A DNA stretch of 64,000 bases from Gordionus sp. m RMFG-2023 (taxonomy: Eukaryota > Nematomorpha > Gordioida > Chordodea > Parachordodidae): contig NC_088775.1 of the NCBI RefSeq assembly GCF_954871325.1, positions 78,717,561-78,781,560 of the forward strand, written 5' to 3'. The stretch's first letter is position 1, and each line of letters begins with the position of its first letter. Below, piece after piece: positions 46,501 to 58,500 of the stretch. Below the pieces are notes generated by a model. That model was given only the letters and a program-made list of their open reading frames with translations, searched no databases and was not told the DNA's origin. Both the position numbers and the translations under genes were made by a program.

Positions 46501-49500
46501 CGTACATCTCCTTATTCCTTGTTTGTCATATTGTTTATTCTGATGCAATTATTCTTGTCGTCTATTCTGAAAATTTGAACAAATTATTATGATATATTTA
46601 TAAATAATATTAATTATATAACTATTTTTTTGAGATCGTCAACATCAGATAAACTGGCTATTTTTTTAAAACTCCTTTTTATAAAATATAATACCTCTAT
46701 CTCGTCCAGTTCTCCCGTTAAGAGACTATGTGGTTTAAAAGGATGTTTGGAAGAAAAAGAATGTTCTTTGCTAGATGAAAACTTTTGAGAGACTATTAAT
46801 ATTTTAAATTTTAATAGAGTTCATTTACGATTATTAAAATAAATAATAATTGGGACTGATTTTAATATTTTATCGGCTCTTAAGGAAAAAAAATTTCGGC
46901 ATAATTTTTAAAGAATCACTTAAGTAGCGTTGCTACATTTAAAAAATAATTAGTAATTATAGTGCTCTATTTTGTCGAGTCGGTAGAATTTATTGTAGCT
47001 AAGCTCCTTTTTGGGGAAAGTAGTTGTAGCTTTAGCACTCTACTTTTTAAAAGTAGTTTTAATTGCACCGAAATTTATTATATATTATTTTCATTAATAA
47101 TCAAATCACATTGATAAAATATTAAATTATTGGTGATTTCTTTCAATTCTCCTATTATTTACAATTCCTTACAACATTTTATTAATTTATTAAAAAATTG
47201 ATTGTTAAATTATACAAATATCAACCTAATTTATTTGGGTCCTTCCCTTCCTTTTTTGACTTTATTTAATACAAGTATTTACTTCCTTCCTTTAATTTCC
47301 TCCATCACATCTATATTTTTCTAGATTAAATTTTTCATATTTCATTTCTCATATTATCTTTTAAAATAGCAGTCTTGTTAACGCTTCTTTTTAAAAGTAG
47401 CGACTCCCGCTCCCGCTCCTACCTTCTCAAAAGGAGCGAACTCCCGCTCCCGCTACTACATATTAAAAGGAGCGCTCCCGCTCCAACTAATGGAGTGCCG
47501 CTCCATAACCGCTCCTTTGATTTTCATTTTTTTAGAAGGTACACGAAACAAAATCATATTTTTTTATCAAAACGTTTTATTTATATTATATGATATATCA
47601 AAATATTTATAATCTTTTATTAGCTTTTAAAAGTAATAAATTTTCTAAATTAGAATCTAAAAAACACCCACGCTTCTCCCCTAAGACCTGTTTTGCGATA
47701 CTAAATAGGCGCTCCGCAGGAGCACTAGAGGGAAGCGGGGTATTGTATTTAATATAAATATTTTTTAATTCATGGAATTGTTCAAAAATAGTAATTTTGC
47801 TATCATTATTTAAAAAATATCTATCCAATATATTATTTTCATGGTAATTGATTTCATGGAATCCAAAGAAATCTTCCAAATCATTACAAGGTTCCCGTGA
47901 ACTAGTTGTAGCTATTTTTCCATCGGGTATTTGTTTCCTTAAAAAATTAATTAATCTGGCTTTTAGTTCCATATTTTTTGGATCTTTTATCCATTCCCAA
48001 TTCAATTTAAATGCAGGATGGACAATCGCTGCAAGTATATTATCATCATTATAAATATTTGGAAATCTGCAATAAGGTTATTTAAATAGATATAATTTAT
48101 GTTTTATTATAAACCTTTTATTAATACCGCTGATGAGAGACTTTACAAGAGGTTGGCAAAACTCTAAATCTGATAATTCATTTAATTTTGAAATGAGTTT
48201 AAAAATGGTAGGACTTAGGAAACCCATGTCCACATGAAGCTCCCCTTCAAGGATTTTCAGAGCTTTTTTCATAGGTTCCATAACCTAAAATTTATTTATA
48301 TCACTAAGATAACGATTATATTAATATTTACTTGACTATACTCTTTAATAAATTTACGTTCTTGGGAGTTAAAACGTATAAGCCCATGGTTATCACACAA
48401 CTCATCAAGGTCCTTTTGTTTTTCATCTAACATTTTATCTAGCAAAACCATAGACTCATAATACGAATTCCACCTAGTGGAATTTGGGCATATTAGATAC
48501 CTACCCAACTTTCTGATAATTTCGTCCGCCATATTTGTAGACATATTTTGTTTATTCCACAAAGATTGACACTTTTGGAATAAACTTTGAGATACTATTT
48601 GAAAGCTTCTATCCCCTACAGCTTTCTCTGCATCAACTGTTGCCACCAAATTAAGATTGTGACAAGCACATCTTGAATGTTGAGGGAGATAATCAAAGCT
48701 TTCTGCCCTATTATTTAGGGTATCATCAATATCCACAAATTGGAAATCATCATCAATCTCAGAACTTTTATCTTCAAACATTCTAAAAAATAAAAGGAAA
48801 GCTATTATTTTAAAATAAATATTTGAGATTACCTGAATGCCTTCACAAAGTTCCTACCATTATCAGTAATGGTTTTTATCACTTTATTCTGAATTTTAAA
48901 GCTTTTATGTATTTCAATTATCATCTAGCCAAAACATCAAAAGTATGCTTGCCTTGAACACGTCTTAGGGCTAAAGCTGCTGATTTTCTTTGCAATGATT
49001 TTGTGTCAATCCAATGAGCAGTTACACCCAAAAAAGACCTTTATAAGTTAAATTAATCAAGCACATTTAAAAATATAGGCACTACCTTCTAAATCCACTT
49101 CAGCAATCAGCTGTGGTACACACATAAGATACTCCAGAAAGCATTTCTATAATATCATCCATCATTTTATCATAACGCAAACCTATCTTTGCTATTAGTG
49201 TTTGGCGGCACATTACCTTTGCTGAAGGGGAAAACGTTTTTATCATTTTGACAAAGCTAGGATTATCTACAGTTGATAAAGGAACTAGTGTCTCAATGAC
49301 ATAATCAATGATTGCATAATCTCCTTCAGTTTTTGTAGGTTCATATGTTTTTTGACTAAAATTTAATATTGATTGTTTTTTCTCAGAAGAGGAAGACTTT
49401 ATATTTTGGCTAATATCTTTTTTATTATAACTATTGATATGATTTTCAATTTTTGAATATTGATTATCATGTACTCTCTAAATATAAATTTATAAATTAA

Positions 49501-52500
49501 ATTAAAATTTTTTTTATAAAAATCAACTTTATTTTTAACTGATAATCTAAAACATCAAATTATTAAGGTAGATTTTTTAAATAAGAAATTGACAAATATT
49601 TAATGAGCAGTATAAATATCTTTTTTAGGTACTTAATTTTTTTTTATTATTTTGTTTTACTTATTTTATTAATATAAAATAAAAATATATAATTATTTTC
49701 CAAGTTTATTGATCAAAATAAAATAAGAAAAAATCAAATTAAAATTAAATAAAATATAAATTTTACCATAATAAAATGTATATTTTTAATTTGGATGTTA
49801 CAATTCAATTTAAAAAAATACTTTAATTTAGAAAAAAAATGTATAAAAAGGAGGTTGAACAAGTAATGAGAAAATTAAAATAAATATAAAAATATAAAAA
49901 AACATCATATCTGACAACCCAAGCTCAACTAATGTAATGAATTGCCCAAAAATAATTAAAACCATTTAAAAAAAAATTATTATAAAATAAAGAAATATTG
50001 ATTTTACCTTAAGGTGTTTTTTTTAATTAAAGCTGCTGATTTTAGAGAAAGAAATCATTTTGTTGTTAATGCACAATAGGCATTTCGCCTTTAAGTTGAC
50101 TTTATCATCTGTATCATCTATAAGCTTGAAATATTTTTTGTATGGTGGAAATGGAAATTCGGTTTCTTCTTCTATAATCTCTAAATCCATAATATCTAAA
50201 ACTATTTTTTATTATATATCTATAAAATGAATATTAATATGACTTACAAGATTTTTCAAAAAATTTTCAATATAAAAAGGAAAAACTGATGTTTAATGTT
50301 TCAAATGATTAGATGAAAAATCATCAACATTTAATAATGAATAAATTTAAATAAAATAAAATTTTATTTTCATTAAATTTTAATTAACAAATATTATTAA
50401 TATTTAAGCTCCAGCCCTAAAAGGAGCTACTCCCGCTCCTCATTTTTAAAAAGGAGGGGCGCTCCAGCTTTTTTTGAAAAAATGTAGCGGCGCTCCTTAA
50501 CAAGACTGTAAAATAGTAATATTGCTTTTTCCTGGTGTCGTAAGACTTATGGGAGAATAGATTAATGACTAGTAATAAATTTTTTCACATATATCCTTAT
50601 GAAATTCCCTTTATCTAAAGACTAGGTTACTAGCCTCACTTCTAGACAAATTGATTTAACTGGCATGGGAATCTTAGCTGGTAACAAAGCTGTAAACAAA
50701 GAAATACTATCTTACCTCTTCGTATTCACAAATCACGTATGGTTCGATTGACCTGTTTAAACAATTCACTCAAAATAATAATAATAAAAAAAAACTTCAA
50801 TTTATTTTTTAATTTGGCCGGTAGAAATAATTTTGATAATATTTTGTAATCAACGGGTTTAAAGGGAATTCGATAATACGGGAAACTAATGAATGTTTAA
50901 ATGGGTTTATCATGCGATTTATTAGTTAATTGAAACAATTTAAATTCAATATATTTGATTCTAGCTGGTTAATATATTGTTCGGACTCTTATTATGTCGG
51001 GATAATATAATATACATAACAAAGTAAAATACCCTGAAATTTATATATTTAATACACAGGCTAATAAATAATAAGAATCGTCGTTAAAAGAATCGATTTT
51101 CTATCACTGCGTATTACTATTAAACCTGTGTTATAGGTCAGCAGTGCGAGGAGTTTAACATAATCGCTCGCCAGCCCATTGTTATTTTTAACCCGCTCAC
51201 CTGTCAGCCCACGATTATTTTTTTAAATTCACCGCCCATTTATCTAAAAATTGTTTAACCCGCCCAATTGTTTAAAAATTATAATATTTTAATGTATTTT
51301 TAACTTAAGCTTATAAAAAATATGATTTTGAATAGATATAAGTCTGTTCTGCTCATTTTACAGGAAAAATATTTCAACACCCATCCTTAGCCGGGGAGGG
51401 CATAGACGGGCTAAAAATTTGCCCATTGCAGACCTCTACCGCCCACCACCCGCTCAATGTTAAAAATATTTTAAAAAACCCTACCACACCTGCCAGAAAT
51501 ATGGGCGGGCGGACTAAAAATCCGCCCAATGCAGACCTATAATTTGTATAAGAAAATATGCACAACACATGAATCTTTTTTTCCTTTACCTTCTATTTAA
51601 TATTCTGTTTTACTCTTACTCTATCCGCTTCTGTTTAGTTTTTAATTTACCTCTCTATATCATGTCCTATATTATTTTTTTTCTTAACATTGAAAAATAT
51701 AATAAATGATTTCAAGATATAGAATTATATTATCAAATATTAAACATTATTTTTATATAATATTTAAATATGGAATTATATAGATTGGTTGATTTTGTTA
51801 TTTTTAAAATTATATTTAAAAAAAAATATGAATGGCACATAATTGAGAATTGGAAAATAAAATTTGAATATTATTTCAAATAGTAGTGCATCTCATTTCT
51901 TTATCGACGAATATCTTAAGCCATTTCTACACAGAACGTTTTTATCAAAGGGGTTTTAGGCATGTTTCCAACTTTTTTGAAAAAAATTTCCAGACAAAGG
52001 ATAATTTTTCGAATTAATTTTTAAGTGCAATAATAAAAACTTAGTAGATTGATGGCTTTCAGGCCCCATTTAATCTTTAATTAAATCAAAATCAATTGTT
52101 TTTTTATTAACGATTAATCGGCGTCTAAGAACCCATTAACTACTAAGTATTTTAAAAAAATATTATATTACAAAAATAAACTAATTCTACAAACTACTAT
52201 ACTTTGAATATAAATAAAAATTGCTGGAAAAATGTCTAGGAAACCGCTTTGAAAAATATTCTGCTCGAAAATCGCTATGGACGGATCATTTTATTTATTG
52301 GATGATAACTTCAATAATAATTTTTGTGATTCATTTACGGAACTGAATTATGCCATTTTTACCACTTATTATTGGAAAAACATGCTGAGAGTTAACTGTA
52401 CTTCAAATGAATTATAAAAGAAAGAACCCATAGATTAGCATAAATATATATTAAAAGAATATACTTATAAAAAAATTTATATAAAAAGCATAAATAATTA

Positions 52501-55500
52501 ATAGTATAAAATTATCTTTTAAAGCGATACGGTTATGAAGATATTATATTTTTCGAACAAAGGGAATTTTAGAAGAAAGTTAATTGAAAATATGAATAAC
52601 TTAGTATAATTATTATACAAAAAAAAACAAAATCAAGTTATAAAAAAGAAGTACTAATTTATGCGAGTCTAAATAAAGGATTTCTTATTAATATATCGAC
52701 ACTTGCCACTACATTATATTTTTTATTTACTTGCAGAAGGTGGGAAGGGAATACCTTAGAATTTCTTTAATAAGCTTAAGCAGGCAAAAGAAAAGATTAC
52801 TTATGAATGTAATAACACTTAATTTTTATTTACTACAGTGGTAAGGTCTTAAAATTTCTTTAATTAACTGCTATATGTCGATTGACACCTATTTACAAAC
52901 AAAATTAAGACATCAATCAAGAGCCTATTTTAGAAAAAAAATCTAATTACCATTGCAAATATATAATTAGATAATCAAAAACATCCCCTTAAAATTATGA
53001 TCGAAAATTACTCTTATTTACAAACTAAAACTTAAAGTTGCTCAAAAATCCGAATATTTTATGCCGACATTAATTGATAAATAATTAAGTTTGCAATTTG
53101 ATTGATAAAAAAAAGGAAATATAAATATGAATTACTCAGTATAAATGTTAAACTATTCCCTATTTTATATTCAATTTCATGAACTTCATTCCCAGCAAGC
53201 TAATTTTTTTAGACTTTGATGTTACAAAGAATCTTGTTCTTGATTGAAATTCCTATTTATATAATGCCAAATTCTTATATTTTTTCACTAATTTTTTAAA
53301 AAAAATCCATTTATGATTAAGATTAACTACAAACTAGAGATCATTTTTTCCCCTCACAGATCATTGATATTTTATTTTTCGTTTCATTTTAAAACTGTTA
53401 AAAAATTTTTTATAGTCCCTTAGGATTCTGGTTTTGGTAGGGTTTATATTCCAGACATAAAAGAATATTTATCTGAATAATTATTAAGAATTTTTATTAA
53501 AAATAATAAGCTTTATTTATAATCGTTTATTTATGCATGAATGATTACGTTATATTTTAAACAATTAAAAAATGGTCTTTTTAAATAAAACAATTAAATA
53601 TAGAGCGTACCCCCCCCCCCCCCACAACATATTAAACTAACCCTTGCCTACAATTTTGGCCTGACTCATCAAGAGAATACACCTTCGCATTACTTATATA
53701 TTTTAAACAACTTTTGAAAATAATATCAACGTTAACGTTATAATCTTACTTTATTATTTCAATTAATAAAATATATTGGCATGCTTTTAAGCAGAGCTTC
53801 TATGACAACTTGACTGGGATATACGTTCCTAAATTAACAATAATGAAAATTATTTTAAATGCCCATGATCAATTTTATGTTATAATTCTTAATCATAAAT
53901 TTAGATATGGGCTTAGATTTTTTAATTTTTATATAATTCTAGAGCGTCATTGAAGCTTTCTAGCGATTGAGTGTTCGATGTTAATTTACAAAATCGTTCA
54001 TTTTTCAAGAGTTGCAATGGAGCATATAATATTTTCATTATTGAAAGATGAGCATTACCAAACTCACAATTATAAAATAAATTTGTCAGTGGCTCATTGC
54101 CCATTTCAATATATGTGTAGTATATCTATTTACCAACCAAAATGATATCTCTTGAAAATATTAAAGTCAATAGTTTGATAGATATATTATCTCTTATATG
54201 AAATTTGGCATTGAAAGCCTTAATAATTTATATCTTATCATACTCTCATTCATAGGCGTAGTCAGGATTTTCCTAAAGGGGGGGGGGATTAAAAAATTAA
54301 TGGGGGCTTCGTCCCCAGACCCCATTTCGAGCGGGCCTTCGGCCGAGTTACCTTAGTCTATATATAGTCATAAAATATTTTTACAAGAGAGGAGGTTATT
54401 TTTAATAAAAAAAATAAGCATGGAACACATATGAAATATATTTTTATTAGTTTATATAAAATATAATAAATTACTTGTATATACATTAATATAAAAGCAT
54501 GGTAATCATTTATTCCAAACAAGTATAAGGAATTTATTTATAAAAAGTAAGTAGACATATAGTTGATATTCCTCTATTATATAGAATTGGTTACAAAATA
54601 CAAGGTAAAATTCCACTTTTACAAACATATTTGACAGTTAGAGAATATATTACAGTTAATATTTTAACAAAATTTACAAATAAATGCTCTTGATAATAAA
54701 TATAGCAACAATTTGCATTCAATTATTTAACGTCATCTATTTATTTAAATAAAAAATTATATTTAAAAAAAAATCTTCATATTATTTATTCAAAAATATC
54801 TTTAAAAGATATTTTCTGATGTCCTTATCAATATTTTATAGTTTTCTGTAAAATATATAATTCGCTATATTGGTAACAATTATATGATTGTCATATGATA
54901 ATTGATAAAATTCGATATACTGTAAATCTACGACATATAATATTCCACTGTTTATATTATGTTTTAATTTTTTTATTTAATTTAGATTTAATTTTATCAA
55001 TAGTTTTATAATTATATTTTATTTTAATTTAAAATAAACAAATTAAAATTACTCACTTTATAAAAAATTATATTTGATACATTATATTATTTAGTTATGG
55101 ATCTATTATTAATAATTATAATACATTTCAGTTTTGTCTTAAGACTTATCTTTGGCTTATATTCCATTTCTTAATTTTTGGTTCACTTTTTTTAGTAAAT
55201 GTTTTTTTCCAAAAATGTTTAAATTATGATGAATAGTTTTATAAAAAATTATCAACTTTTACATTCTTTCTTTCAAATTATTGTTTAAGATATATATATG
55301 CATATATTTTTGGGGGTCAGGGAGTGGGGGGAAGACTAAGGGGGGATATTTTTTTATTAGCTTAAAATGATATTCACAAAAAGTGATAAATTTCTAAAGG
55401 GGGGGGGAATTTCCTCTTGCCCTCCCCCTTAGCTACGCCTATGCTCTCATTTATGACACTTAAAAAATGAACGATTTTGAAATTGGACAAAGAACGTTGA

Positions 55501-58500
55501 ATTGCCATGGGTCTCCAACTTGGAGCAGCAATTTGATAGAAGAGATATGTACTATGGATCCGAAGACTAAGTTCAATCCCCAGTGGTATCATATTTTTTA
55601 ATGAAAACCAACCTCTTGGACAAGGTTTTGGTTAGGGTTAAGGTTCTGAAAGTTATCCCGATATGGGGTAGGGTGAATATAAACTTTTATGACTACACCT
55701 CCAAAATTATTTTGTGTATCAGTTAAAACATGGAGCGGAGTGATATATAATGTATAAATTTTTTTTAGGAAAAGGTGATATTTAAGTTGTACCGTTATTT
55801 AACCTGAATTTTTTTTAGAGTATAATGTTACATTACATTCATTAACTTCCACTACCGGACTTTGCTGTGTTAATTATTTCTGCAATTATGACATCTTTTT
55901 CGATTTTTACATCTTGACAGGAAGATGTTATTTTTTCTAACTTCGTTTAAAATTGAGTTTTTTTTGTCTTGACAAATAAATCCGTTGCCATTAACGGTAT
56001 AGTCGATGATGAGCCCACCTCCCCAATCTTTTGGCTAATATCTGATTGACAATACGCTAACTCATATCAGACTTCGGGGTAATCAATTTAATAATAGAAA
56101 AGAAGAAATTACGACTTTTAAATAGATTATCGATCTGTAGAATAACCTAGTTGAAATTATAAACTCATGGCATATTTTGAGTTAGCATACTCGTGGAAGG
56201 CCAACACTGAACAATCGATTGTTGATTCTACTATTCTTCTTAATTAGAAACATTTAATATCGGAGGGTCTATACTTGAATCTTTAACCTATAAATTATTT
56301 ACATTTATATATATTTTATCTATCAAAATTTGTATTATTTTTATCTGTATAAAAATGTTTATATACAAAACAAAAATGTATAAAATATTTTTATGTAAGA
56401 TATAATATTAAATCCTAATTTTATTCAAAAATGGCCGAGCCTGTGACATTCCTTCTATTGGAGCAAAAGATTTTTTCCCACAATTTATCTTAATGCTAAA
56501 CGCTAATGACGCCACTTGGCAAAGCACTAGCAAGTAATAGTGAATAATTAGAAATGTTTTTAACGCTTACCTTCTAATTAATAATGACTCGCTATTATTA
56601 CTTTCAAAATTGTAATTTAGGGTTCGCACCAGTCTGCAAACATTTTATACGTCTTTTTCCCCACCTATATTTTGATTAAATAAAATAATTTGTAACATTT
56701 TTATTCCATTTAAATTATCCTCAATTATATTTGCCTCTCATATTATATTTTTAAAAATTCCAATAATGTATTAATTAGATGTTGTTTAATAGCGATTATT
56801 TAAAAAAAATATTTTAAATTAATATTTAAATATAAATATCAGACATCTGTAAAGGTATCGATTATCCTGTTCAAATTTCAAAGCAGTTTTAACCCGGTCC
56901 CATAAAAAGTCATTATTTTTAATAATTTGAGCATTTTATAAATTTTTTCAAAGGGAAATCGAAAATATGAACATGAATAATTAAAAGCTTCTTTTTACCA
57001 AACTGATGACTAATTTTTAGATTTTGCCAACAAAAACATATTTTTTGGCCCCAGCCGTGTTTTGGTTCTTGCTAGTCTATGATAAATACCGTAATAACAT
57101 AAAATATATTTATGCAATATAAACTCTCATGAGATGAAAAATTTTAGGTAATCAGGATGTTGTAAATGATAAGATTTTAAGGGATCCGAAAATCAAAACG
57201 TCATAAGCGCGTTTTATTGTTATTATATTATAGTACTTATTATTGGGAAGAAGATCAAATCTCATTTTCTTTCCAATTTCTTTCAATTGACGTATTTGTT
57301 GTGCATCAAATTATATATTTTTATATCTTTATAAAAATAAAAGAAATTAAATATTTTTCTATCTTCATTAAAATAAAACATAAGATATTTTTATAATTAA
57401 TTCATAATAAAAATTTTTTTAATTTTTCCATTTTAATATCTATTCATTTTTTTAAAAAAATAAGCCCAATTTATAACTTTTATATATATATAAAAAGTAT
57501 TATATTATATATTGATTATTCTTCTATGTTCTGTTCTACTATAATATCATATTAATATAATAATTATTTTTAAAAATAATATTTTTTTTAATAGCTATTA
57601 AACAAATTGATATTTTTCATTTTTTTCGGAATTTTTGGTTTTGTTTGCAAAAAAATATTAAATTAATTTAATTTAGACTTATAGATAAATATTTTTTAAA
57701 AAAATACCACAATACGATTTTATTATCAATTTATAATATAATATGGTGTAAAGGATGTTGGAGAATTATTTTTTAGGAATGTAATAATATAACTTGAATT
57801 TTTTTATGCGTACATTAAAAAAAAACTGTTATGGTCAGTTATTCATTTTATCCTTGATTATTATGGCTAGAGCCTCCACTTCATCCTCTATTACTTCTAT
57901 GGTAGAAGGTGACAATTTAATCTCTAATTCCATCAATAAAATGATAATGAAAGTAAAAAAAAGAAATTATATATATATATTAAAGTTTAATTTGGGTTGA
58001 GGGATGGGGCAAAGTGAACCAATAAAAAATAATAAATTCACTAAAAGGATAATTTGAAATAAAATTAAAAAAATTTTTTTTAAAGTTATTTGTCTCAAGG
58101 ATTTGACCCACCCGAATGAGCCGGTCAAAATTTTTTTAGGGATATTTTAAATAATGCCAATTTATGATATTTCCTTTCTCAAAATATAATTACAGGACCG
58201 GACCGAAAAATCTTCATAGTACCATTCGGACTTCAGATCTCTGAATTTTCCTTATTACAATATTCTACTTTTATTTCATGGAAGGTATTAAGGATGTAAT
58301 ATTAGGATGGGCGAGGAAAGGGGGTGGGACGATAATTGTCTATTAGCCACATTTAGGTTGTAAAATTCGATAATTAATCATTTCAATGATTGGTGTATTT
58401 CCCTTATATGTATATTTACGGAAAATTTAACCTATGATTTTACAAATAAATTCAATTATAATTTCTGGATCGAAAGGTATTCCATTGTTTATCACAAAAA

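Noticed and set aside
55490-55600. Possible tRNA or tRNA-derived SINE (GTTCAATCCCCAGTGG resembles a B box)
   Set aside because: No acceptor stem, D-arm or anticodon arm could be folded, and the A-box match is poor.
55467-55613. Plus-strand ORF starting MNDFEIGQ as a possible extra SNAP-25 exon
   Set aside because: It does not resemble SNAP-25, its phase is not needed (exons 1 and 2 join directly in phase 0), and part of it is a diverged repeat of 53980-54000.
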